The notes under the pieces: generated by a model
Told to the model about the DNA's origin: nothing
Seen by the model: only the letters and a program-made list of their open reading frames with translations
Databases searched by the model: none
NCBI GenBank assembly: GCA_023807065.1
Contig: JAJJLU010000955.1
Location: 1 to 13,379, forward strand
Direction: 5' to 3'
From: Isotricha intestinalis
Taxonomy: Eukaryota; Ciliophora; Litostomatea; Vestibuliferida; Isotrichidae
Length of the DNA: 13,379 nucleotides
Shown here: piece after piece, positions 1 through 9,400 of the stretch
Layout: each line of letters starts with the position of its first letter
How positions within the stretch are numbered: the stretch's first letter is position 1
Made by a program: the position numbers and the translations under genes

Positions 1-26
1 CCCAATCCCCAATCCCCAATCCCCAA
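1..26. repeat. Telomeric repeat array, C-rich strand (CCCCAAT)n
   Basis: The window starts with a partial unit CCCAAT, then two exact CCCCAAT units and a final CCCCAA before unique sequence begins. The G-rich complement (ATTGGGG) runs outward, which is the orientation expected at a left chromosome end. The unit is the Tetrahymena-type CCCCAA plus one T. The array is short, probably because the assembly ends inside it. In DNA this AT-rich, runs of four C at an exact 7-base period are very unlikely by chance. Confidence 0.9.
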
Positions 27-161
27 GAGTTTTCCAACCTGAAAATTAATTTTTTTTAAATAATTATTTTTTAAAATATAAATAATATTTTTTTAAACAT
101 TTATTTTTTTTGTCGACAATAATAATTATTTAAAGCTTCGAAACATTAACACTTTTAAAGA
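27..161 (+). promoter_or_regulatory. Subtelomeric spacer and 5' region of gene 1
   Basis: This 135-base AT-rich stretch is all that separates the telomere from the first start codon. It must hold the promoter and 5' UTR of gene 1. It contains T and A runs and one less AT-rich patch around 112-145 (gtcgac, aagcttcg). No recognisable TATA box can be singled out in such DNA. An in-frame TAA lies at 156-158, just before the gene 1 ATG. Such compact subtelomeres are typical of ciliate macronuclear chromosomes. Confidence 0.5.
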
Positions 162-1034
162 ATGGGTAGCTTTTCTTCAAAACCAAATATAAAAGAAGAA
201 TATTGGCTCAAAATGAAAGAAGGGGGGGAAATAGAGAAAAAATATATATCATTAGGTGATTATAAAACAAAAAAACAAACAATAGAAATAGAAGATAAAA
301 AAGCAGAAAAATATATTATAACATATCCAGAGAAATTAGAAACTTTAACTGAAAAATGGCCAATGATAATAATTGTAAATGGTTCAAATGACCCAACATC
401 AACTCATTATAATTTTAATATCCATTTATCTTCACACGGATTTATTGTAGTTGGAAATGAAGACAAAGGTTCTGGAAGTGGATTATCAACATCTCAAATG
501 TTAGATTATATGTTGAAATTAAATGAAGATAATTCTCATGTTTTATATCAAAAAATAAATGTTGAAAAAATTGGAATTATCGGTGGTTCCCAAGGAGCAG
601 CTGGTGCAATCAAAGCAGTAACTGAATTTAATAATGGAAAATATTATAAAACAATTGTTACTTTAAGTTTACCAAGAATTGAAATGGCTAAAAATTTTAA
701 TTGGAACTATGAAGTTTCTAAAATTTATATTCCCTGGTTTCAAATTACTAGTACTGGTTTTGCTGATGATAATAGATTTAATCCTATTTCTCCTTTATCA
801 AGTTTAAAAGAAAATTATGAAAATCTAAATGATGGAGTTCCTTGTGTTATTGCAAGGAGAAAAGATATTGATCACACTGATATGGTTGTATTTAGTGATG
901 GCTACATTACAGCTTGGTTTTGTTATATGCTTAAAAATGATAAATATGCAGCAAAGGCTTTTGCTGGAAATAACCCTGAAATATTGATTAATAATTTAAA
1001 TTGGCAAGATGTTAAAATTAAAAATATTAACTAA
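162..1034 (+). CDS. Alpha/beta hydrolase, bacterial-like (dienelactone hydrolase/cutinase-like type), possibly N-myristoylated
   Basis: This is a complete 290-residue protein ending in TAA; the start is the first ATG after an in-frame TAA (156-158). The fold is read from a strand with a turn at residues 68-76 (MIIIVNGSN), which is the oxyanion-hole region. A nucleophile elbow G-G-S-Q-G follows at 141-145, with Ser143 as the likely nucleophile. The strand at 188-200 is followed by Asp202/Asp203, a candidate acid, and His238 in IDHTDM is the likely catalytic His. The substrate is unknown; an esterase/lipase-type hydrolase is expected. The segments FIVVGNED, GGSQGAAGAI, KAVTEF and DGYITAWF resemble, from memory, hydrolases of anaerobic gut Firmicutes, so transfer from bacteria is plausible. 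The first residues MGSFSSK fit the N-myristoylation consensus (Gly2, Ser6, Lys7), and no signal peptide is present. An alternative start at Met18 (base 213) would lose that motif. Confidence 0.85.
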   Translation: MGSFSSKPNIKEEYWLKMKEGGEIEKKYISLGDYKTKKQTIEIEDKKAEKYIITYPEKLETLTEKWPMIIIVNGSNDPTSTHYNFNIHLSSHGFIVVGNEDKGSGSGLSTSQMLDYMLKLNEDNSHVLYQKINVEKIGIIGGSQGAAGAIKAVTEFNNGKYYKTIVTLSLPRIEMAKNFNWNYEVSKIYIPWFQITSTGFADDNRFNPISPLSSLKENYENLNDGVPCVIARRKDIDHTDMVVFSDGYITAWFCYMLKNDKYAAKAFAGNNPEILINNLNWQDVKIKNIN

Positions 1035-1364
1035 GATTATTAAAAATTATTTTTTTAAAAAACAGATTTAATGAATTTGATTAGGAATTGGACAAGAAGA
1101 TATATTTAGAGCAACTAAATTTATTCTTAAAAGAATTGACTAGAATTAAAAATTAATAATCTAAAAGGAAAGAAGAATTCATTTCTGTAATCAGAATTTT
1201 GAGAAAAAAAATACATAATTTTAATTGAGTTATGATTAAATTTTCTTTTCAGCATTATATTACCTTATTCAATTAGAATATTATTATAATATTTTAATTT
1301 ATTTTTAAATTGAAAAAAAAAATTGAATTTATTTTATATAAAAAATAATCGTTTTTTTATAAAA
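1035..1364. other. Intergenic spacer between gene 1 and gene 2
   Basis: These 330 bases hold the 3' UTR of gene 1 and the promoter/5' UTR of gene 2. Bases about 1064-1200 are visibly less AT-rich and carry short open stretches in two frames (about 20-28 codons each). Both are broken by TAA or TAG, so no gene can be called. The last 50 bases before gene 2 are almost pure A/T, with an in-frame TGA at 1311-1313. Confidence 0.5.
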
Positions 1365-1424
1365 ATGAAAACCATTATTTTATTTATTTTATCTTTACTT
1401 ATATATAAAATAAATTCTATTTCT
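1365..1424 (+). other. Signal peptide of gene 2
   Basis: The first 20 codons give Met-Lys, then a hydrophobic core (TIILFILSLLIY), then a polar region ending in small residues (NSIS). This is a classical cleavable signal layout. It supports the ATG at 1365 as the true start, because the upstream extension would bury it. Confidence 0.75.
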
Positions 1425-2591
1425 TTTAATGATTCAATTTTAAATTTAGAAATTCTAGAATTATATATAAAAGAATATAAATCAATATTTAATCCAAATG
1501 ATTCCTTGACTCATTTAATAGTGAGTTATATCAGAGAAGGTAAGTACACAGGAAATGCATGGTCAATGGCAGGAGGAAATGTCCCTTCTGATTTAGTGCA
1601 ATATATTAAAAATAGAGATTTAGAAAATAATACAAATACAGAAGAAATAAGAAAATACCCTGATGTAATCTTACCTTCAAATGAAACATTAGACTTTGTT
1701 CATTTATTTGCTGTAATGAATGGAATAGAAAATGGAAATTCATATTCAGATAATTATGCTCATTTAGTTGGATGGGGTGGTGATACAGCTCAATTATTCC
1801 AAGATATAAAAAATGAAAAAGGTAATTTAGATGAATTAATAAATTTGACAAAAAATTATTTTGGAAAAAAAGGACAATTTGGTGAAGGGGATCTAATAGC
1901 TGATTTAGATGCACCTATTTTATTAAAAAAAAAAAATGATAATAATACTTTTGCAAATATTATTTTTAATTATTATAATGGAAAAGAATATTTAAATAGA
2001 ATAAATAATTTTGTTAAAATTACTTTTCCTTTATTAAAATCAAAGAATCAATTTAGAGATGAAATATTTAGGATATATTCATCTGATTTTTCTATTAAAG
2101 TATTAGAATGTAATTATGGTCTAAGGAAAGAAATTTTGACTTGTTATATTCCAGGAAATTTATTAGATCAATATAATTATCATCAAAAAGCAGCAGTTTA
2201 TGTTTTTAGTGATTATTTATCCGAAGGATTTAATTATGAAAGTGAAAATGAAGATAAAGAAGAAAATGAAAATGAAAATAAAAATGAAATTGAAAATGAA
2301 GAAAATATTGAAAATAAAAATGAAATTGAAAATGAAAATGAAGATAAGGAAGAAAATGAAGAAAATATTGAAAATAAAAATGAAATTGAAAATGAAGACG
2401 AAGGTAAAGACGCAAATGAAGATAAAAATGGAAATAAAAATGAAATTGAAAATGAAAATGAAGATAAAGATGAAAATAAAGATAAAAATGGAAATAAAAA
2501 TGAAATTGAAGTTACAATTGAAACCCAAAAATCTCAATCATATTTTTTTAAATCAAAGATAACTTTGTCATTTTTAATTTTTCTTTTATGA
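1365..2591 (+). CDS. Unrecognised secreted/surface protein with acidic 20-residue tandem repeat and hydrophobic C-terminal tail
   Basis: The protein is 408 residues from the ATG at 1365 and ends in TGA. The reading frame extends upstream to a TTG at 1323, but eukaryotes would use the ATG, and it places a signal peptide at the N-terminus (about residues 1-20, MKTIILFILSLLIY then KINSIS). Residues about 21-290 look globular and are not from a family I recognise. Notable segments are GNAWSMAGGNVPSDL (63-77), FVHLFAV with His113, GWGGDTAQLFQDI (136-148) and GEGDLIADLDA (173-183). Cys249 and Cys260 could pair. Residues about 292-382 are an N/E/K/D-rich repeat stalk. The end has Ser390/Ser392, a short spacer and a hydrophobic tail (399-408), the layout of a GPI-attachment signal, although the tail is short. 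It is probably secreted or held at the cell surface. The function is unknown. Confidence 0.75.
   Translation: MKTIILFILSLLIYKINSISFNDSILNLEILELYIKEYKSIFNPNDSLTHLIVSYIREGKYTGNAWSMAGGNVPSDLVQYIKNRDLENNTNTEEIRKYPDVILPSNETLDFVHLFAVMNGIENGNSYSDNYAHLVGWGGDTAQLFQDIKNEKGNLDELINLTKNYFGKKGQFGEGDLIADLDAPILLKKKNDNNTFANIIFNYYNGKEYLNRINNFVKITFPLLKSKNQFRDEIFRIYSSDFSIKVLECNYGLRKEILTCYIPGNLLDQYNYHQKAAVYVFSDYLSEGFNYESENEDKEENENENKNEIENEENIENKNEIENENEDKEENEENIENKNEIENEDEGKDANEDKNGNKNEIENENEDKDENKDKNGNKNEIEVTIETQKSQSYFFKSKITLSFLIFLL
2241..2516 (+). repeat. 60-bp (20-codon) in-frame tandem repeat in gene 2
   Basis: The core aaataaaaatgaaattgaa recurs at about 2312, 2372, 2432 and 2492, an exact 60-base period, with one further copy about 36 bases upstream of the first. 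Bases 2292-2336 and 2352-2396 are identical over 45 bases, and 2421-2450 and 2481-2510 over 30 bases. The period is a multiple of three, so copy-number change keeps the frame. The encoded unit is a charged N/E/K/D stalk containing NKNEIENE. This near-identity implies recent expansion or homogenisation. Confidence 0.85.
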
Positions 2592-3479
2592 TTTAAAAAA
2601 AAAATATTTGATTGATAAAACTCCATAATTTTGAATTTATTTAAATACAAAAAGTATTTTTCTCTATAATTAATATTCATTTTTTATTTGAAGATTTGAT
2701 TAAGTTTCAATTTTTTACAATAACTATATCAATAAATATGTTGATATAAATTTAACACTAAAAATTTATAAAAATTAGTTTTTAAATAATATCATTATTT
2801 TAACATTTTATATAGTTTTAGTGATTAAAATTTAAAAATACTATTTTCATTAGTCTTTTTAATCTTTATTTTAAAATCGATTTTTCTCATTCATTCAATT
2901 TAACAATTTTAATTATCTTTTCTATTTTATAAGGGATACTAGGGAAAATTTAAGTTTTTTCTCATATACACAATTTTTTCAAAAAAAGAAGTGTGTGTAA
3001 ATTATTATAAAATTATTTTTTATATTATTAATATTATAAAATATGATTTCTCTATTGAATTTTTTCAAAATTATCTTTCATTGAATTTAAATATCTTTCT
3101 TTTTCTATTACTTTTATTTAAATTTCTTTTTGGAATATTGAGTATTTTTAAATAATAACACTATAATAAATTCAATATTTGTTTATATTTTTAATTTAAA
3201 TAAAGATATTATATAATTATATTAAAATAGATATTATTTTAAGAAGATAAAGGTTATTTTAGAATAACTTTTCTATTTGTCTGACTATTTTTAATTGTTA
3301 TTGATTTTCAATGACACAATGATTTAAGTGAATTAAATAATAATATTTAAAATATTTCAAATAATTGAAAAATAATATTTCCATTTAATTATAGATGAGT
3401 TATTTAATTTCCTAAATAATAATTATAAATTAAAATATACAAAGTAATTCTCAAATAATATTAACCAAAAAATAAAAAA
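2592..3479. other. AT-rich intergenic spacer between gene 2 and the kinase gene
   Basis: These 888 bases contain no open frame worth calling and no tRNA-like B box or rRNA-like stretch. They should hold the gene 2 3' UTR and the gene 3 promoter. One possible hairpin lies at 3249-3272. A loose, imperfect inverted repeat (tacaca near 2966, tgtgta near 2994) surrounds a T-run/A-run pair. An in-frame TAA at 3462-3464 lies five codons before the gene 3 ATG. Confidence 0.6.
3249..3272. repeat. Possible hairpin upstream of the kinase gene
   Basis: The arms aaaggttatt and aataactttt pair over 10 bases, with one G-T wobble and a 4-base loop (ttag). It sits about 210 bases before the gene 3 start. It could form in DNA or a transcript, but in DNA this AT-rich such stems are common and no function can be assigned. 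Confidence 0.3.
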
Positions 3480-6400
3480 ATGAAAGCCATCCTTAAACAA
3501 CTTGAAAAAAAAATAATTGAAGAATATAAAGATAAAAAACGAAATAAAGATTTTATAAAAGAACATTATAAACATAGTCTTGAACTAATTAATCCAATAG
3601 TATCTGATGGAAATAGTATTATAAATGAATATCAATATAATATAATGATGCATTTATTTAACTTAGCAAGTTCTATTGAATATATACCTTCAATATTTAT
3701 AAAACAAATAGCAAGTTTAAGTTTATTTAAAACTTTAGAAATAACTGGATTTTCATATGAAGTTCAAACTTCAAAAAGAACAGAATTTCTGTCTCATTAT
3801 TATAAAATTGTTTCTATTATTATGAATAATAAATTCATTAAAGAAAGTAAAAAAAATATTTTTGAAAAAATTGTTTCTGATAAATTAAATGAAAAAACAG
3901 CACAATGGTTAATTAATTTATTTACTCAATCAAATGATAATTTGGATGACGGAACTAAAGTTTTATTAAAAGCAATTACTCAAACAAAATTCGAATTTTT
4001 TGATGCTTTTGCTCAAAATTTTAAAAAAGCATTATATGAATTAATAAGTTCAAACAATAACAAAAATTGGATGAACAAATATGTTTTTAAAATTATAGAA
4101 AAATGTCTCATAAAATTAAAAAATATTGAAAAAGAATTTTTAATTAAATTAGGAGAAATATGTCATAGTATAATTGATATTTTTTTAAAAAAAAAAAATT
4201 TAAAAATTAAAAAATTATATCAAATTTCAATTAGAATAATGTATATTATTTATCATAGAAGAAATGAAAAAAATTCAAAAATCATAAAATTTTTTAATTT
4301 AAAAACCCAACCAATTTTTAACATGGAATTATCAAATGAATTTAAAGAATCAATAATTCAAGATTTTATTGATGTTAATTTCTACATATTAAAAAAAAAA
4401 GATTCTTTAATTCAATTTTATCAACATTTTTATTCATTAATTTTTACAACAAAAGAATATAAACAAGTAGAATTATATACACAATGTATTGAAAATATAT
4501 TTAAATATGAAATGACATTTAGAGAAAATGAAGTATCTCATATCTCATTTATAAGGCTTTTAATGAAAGATTTTAGCTCAAACAATAATTTAGACCAAAG
4601 TAATACTGCAATAAATTTAATTTGTAGAATTATAAATAATTGTCAAGAAGAAATGAAAATAAAAATATTAGAGGAAATTACTTTTACAAATTTTTCTTTT
4701 TTTAGTAATGAAAATAATATATGTTACCTAAAAAGTCTCCTTATTACTATTAAAAATAATGTGAGAAATAATAAAATTGGGGAATATTATATACAATATT
4801 TAGAATTATTATTTACTCATTCTTTAAAAGGTAAATGTAATTTTTCTGATTTTTTGGAATTTTTTAAAAACATTAAATTATCTCCTGAAAAATTATTTTA
4901 TTTAACTCTTAGGTTTGCAATTAAATATTTCATTTATCTACAAGATAATAATATTTTTGATAAAAATTTAGCAAGTAATGAGATAAAAAACAATGTTACT
5001 ACTTTTTTAGAAATATTAGCAATCAAAAGCATTGAAATTGAAACATTTGAAAAAGAATATATTCAAGAGATTTTAAATATTTTTTCATATTTTATAATTT
5101 TTAAACTTTTTGCTTATCCAAATTTAGATTTTTCCTCAAAATTAAAGTTAACAAATACAAATGATAATAATAGAGATTTTTCTATTTATTTAATAATTTT
5201 CGCCAATAATATTCCTGAACTTATTTTTAATAAAAATACTTTTTTAACATCTCCTGTTAAAATTGAAGTTAGTCCTTTATTACTTACAAAATTAGGGAAT
5301 TCAAAAAAATTATTTCCTTCAGAATTTACAGATTTTGGTGAATTCAGTTCATTAAATATTGAAACACAACTTTATTTAGTTGCTATTTATTATCAATTTA
5401 TTTCAAAATATTTTTTTATTAGAATAATTTTTGATAATTCTAATTCTGAAGAATGGAGTTCTCAATTGGAGATTATTGACTCAAAAATTCTTATAAAAAA
5501 CTTAAAATCAACTAAATTATCGATTGTTAATTTAATGAATTTAATGACTGATAATATTTTTTTATATAATCAAAAAAATAATGAATTTCTTTCTAAAATG
5601 TTTACTACATTTTTTGAAAAATATTTTGATGTTCTAAAAAAAAGTTATAATACACAATTTAAGAGGGAATTATTGTCTTATGAATTAAAATTACTTTTAA
5701 AGTTATCATGTTATTTCAATTCTGAAATTAGAGGAAGAGCTCTTAAAATGATAAAAACTTATTCTAAATATTTTCCTTTTTTATTAAATGAATATGAAAT
5801 TTTTGAATATTATGTTAATATTTTAGGGATTTTAATTGAACAATCGCTTAAACATTATGATTATTTTATTACAGAAATTCCACAAAATAATTTAATTTTA
5901 GAATTACCTTCAGAGAAAAAAACAATAAATCAAACATATTTTAATTTGTATAAAGTATTTGAAAAAGGATTACAAAAATCTCATATGATCAACAATAACA
6001 ACATTGCATATAATATGAGTAATTATTTAAATCAATATACTATTAATCCTTCACTACAACGAGATTCTATGAATTATTCTGTAAATTTACTTCAAAAAAT
6101 TTATAATAATATCAAAAAAATAGAAATTCCTCCTACTTTAAAAACAAGTGCTTATTTAAATCCAGAAAAATTCAGAAATTATTTAAAAACTCATGTCAAA
6201 AAAAATTATGATAAATATATGTCTTTAAGTTCAATTAATGATATTTTTTCACCTTCAGATTATGCAAAATCCACAAAATTACAATTAAGAAATAAATATA
6301 TTGGTATTGTAGAAGGTAAAATTAATAATTTAAGAAATGAATTGAATAAAGATGATAATAAATGTTATTATAGATTCAAATATGATATCTCAAAAAACAT

Positions 6401-9400
6401 CTCAAGATGTTTAAATGATAATATAGACACAATTTTACTCTCTCAAAAAATAACTCCAATTTTAATTGAATTAACAGCATTTATTGTTTATATAAAAAGA
6501 GATGATTTTAAAATTACTTTTAACAAGAATATAATTATTGATGAATTAATAAATATTTTAACGTCTATTCCATTACTATTAAATAATTCTTATGCAATGG
6601 AAACAGCTACTTTTTGTTGGGAATGGATTTTATATTTTGACAGAGAAATGATTCCTATAATTTTAAGCAATATTTCCACTTGTTTAAATCATTCATCAAT
6701 TAAATTATATTTTTTACCAACAATGATTAAATCAAAAAGTGAAATTTTTGATTTAGAAAATAACTTCGAAGATTCAGTAAATAATGCAAAAGAAATTTAT
6801 TATAATGCGAAAAATAAAATAGTAAATGAAATTTTATTTTCTTCTTCTGATAATTTTCTTAATCCAAATAAAAATGTTGAACTTATTAATGAAAAATTAA
6901 GTGAAAAAGCAAAAAATGTTCATTATGGAGAATTTATAAATGGACAAATTATTTTGTTAAAATTTTTAAAAGAATGTATGAATGAATTTTGTAAATGTGA
7001 TATGGAAAAATTAAAATTAATCTATGATATAATTAAAGAATTTGTTGATTTAAAAATTGATAAAAATTTAGCAAGACATCCTTTATATGTTTATTTACAT
7101 TTCTTTGTATTTAATATTTCAATGGAATTAATTGATATTATTAAAAGCAGGATTCCTCTTTTTGATAATATTAAAAAAGAATTAAATCAATTTAGAGTTT
7201 TAGTATATTTATATGGATTAAGATATTTTCAGTTTGAAAAAATGAGAAGAATGATTGAAAATAAGTTTCATTTGAAAGAAATTACAGAAACTCTAACAAA
7301 TTGTATTGAGAATTTACAAAATGATGCAAAAACTAAAGAATTACTTCAAATAGAAGCAAACACTAAAAATATTAAAAAATCAAAATTTGCAAAAGTTGAT
7401 ATATTAGTTAATAAAATAAAAAAATCTAAATCAAATAAAAATGACCCAAATGAAAATTCAATGATCTATGATCATTTTAAAGAATTATTAATTTATTTAA
7501 TTGATAATGAAAAAGGAAGACTTAGATATTGGAATAATCCATCATCAAGTCATAAATCAAACATAGATTTTTCAGAAGAAAAATTAAAAAAAATTTTTAA
7601 TACTGCTTTTACTTTTTCATATAAATTAGGTATTAAACTAATTCAAAGATTTCCTTGGATTATTAAAAAATATCCTGAATATGTAAATCAATTAGGAATT
7701 GATATATATAAAGAAAAAAAAATCTTTTATAATCAACCTTTTGCGTTGAATCTTTTAGTAGAATATATAACAAAAAATAATTTAAATGATTTATCAAATA
7801 AAGATATAATGAAACATTTAATTTTTTGGAGATTTCCTTCTTTGAATTATGCTTTAAAATTTATTTCTTTAAAATATACAAAAATGGTCTTTTTACATAA
7901 ATATTGTATTCATATGCTTGAACATGCATTAACAAAAGCAATAATATTTTATTTACCTCAATTAATTCAATCATTAAGAACTGATACTGATTATCAAGTT
8001 GCCAAATTTATTTTTCATAAATGTAAGGTTTCTTCAATGATAGCACATCAATTTCTTTGGGCTTTAGAAGTAGAAGAAGTTACAGCTCCAAAAATAAAAA
8101 AGAGATATCTTCCTAAAGATTATATTGACAATTTTAATAGTGAAAATATTTGTCGAATTCTAAGATTAAAAATATTAAAAGATTTAAATTATGTGAAAAG
8201 GAAATTCTGGTTTGAAGAAAATGAAATTTTTTCTCAAGTAAATGAAGTTTCTGGATATTTTCTTCATCCTGAAGGAGAATATGCAAATTTAAGTTTAAAA
8301 ATGACAAAAGAAGAAAAAACTGATTTTGTAAGAAAAGAATTGGGGAAATTACAAGGTAAAATTTTACCATATATTTATTTACCTACTAATCCAACTTATA
8401 GATTATTAAATATATTACCAAAAAGTGCAATTACTCTACAAAGTGCAAAAAAAGTTCCATTTATTGTTTCATTTGAAGCAGTAGAATATCCTGGTCCTGA
8501 TAAAGAACATTTTATAAATATGGGAGTAACTAATTTTATTGAAACTGAATTAAAGAATTCAAATAATAATGTCTTATTTACTACAATATTGACAAGTGTT
8601 AAAAATACAAAAACAGAAAATGAAATTGAAAATACTTCTTATAATAAAAATGATAATGAGGATATTACATGTTCAGATTTAAGTTTTGAAGAAAAAAATT
8701 ATGAAAATGAAAATATTGAGCCTGAACAAGCAGAAGGAATTTTTATTCCCTCATTTCAACCAAGAGTTTTAGTATCAAAAAATTCAATTATTCATACCAA
8801 TATTAATGAAATAAATAATAAAATTTTCCAAGATACTAATGAAAATATAATTGCTCCAAATAATATAAATAATAAAAGCTTTAATTTTTTTTCATTATCA
8901 AATTCTTATCCTTATAATGCTATGACTGACAAAAAAAATTTAGAACTAAATGATAATATTTCAGAGTTAAGTGATTGTACTTTAAGTGATTTAGATTTTG
9001 AAGAAAATGAAAATTTCAAAAATTCTAAAGTAAATAAAAAAGTATCTATCACAAAACATCAAATTGAAAAAAATTCTCCCAATCAAATTTATATGCCTTG
9101 TATTTTTAAAGTAGGTGATGATTTAAGACAAGACGCATTAGCTCTACAAGTTATTCAAATATTCCAAGAAATCTTTAATGAAAATAATTTAAAATTATAT
9201 ACATATCCTTATCAAACAATTTCAACAATAAGTAGAAAATATAAAGATTTAGGAGGATATATTGAAGTTGTAAAAGATACTGATTCAAGAGATCAAATAG
9301 GAAAAACTTATGAAACAAATTTATATGATTATTATATTTGTTCATTTGGGCAAGAAAATTCAAATAAATTTAGGAGCGCAAGAAAAAATTTAATAATCTC

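Noticed and set aside
1323..1364. Upstream extension of gene 2 starting at TTG
   Set aside because: A TTG start is not expected in a eukaryotic nuclear gene, and the ATG at 1365 places a proper signal peptide at the N-terminus.
1540..1551. Splice-like string gtaagtacacag in gene 2
   Set aside because: It matches a 5' splice site and ends in AG, but a 12-base intron would be too short. The frame is open through it and the encoded segment (GKYTGNAW) reads as coding.
1606..1914. Minus-strand open frame of 102 codons inside gene 2
   Set aside because: Leu/His/Phe-rich shadow opposite a better-supported gene with a signal peptide.
2200..2562. Overlapping open frames in the gene 2 repeat, on both strands
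   Set aside because: They translate to Met/Lys/Ile or Phe/Ile monotony and are shadows of the GAA/AAT/AAA repeat in other frames.
2966..2999. Imperfect inverted repeat around a T-run/A-run pair
   Set aside because: The arms (tacaca, tgtgta) pair only with bulges. Stems of this quality are expected by chance in such AT-rich DNA.
8134..9363. Minus-strand open frames opposite the PI4K gene (8134-8370, 9175-9363)
   Set aside because: Both lie antisense to strongly conserved kinase or linker sequence and have shadow-like Leu/Phe/Asn composition.
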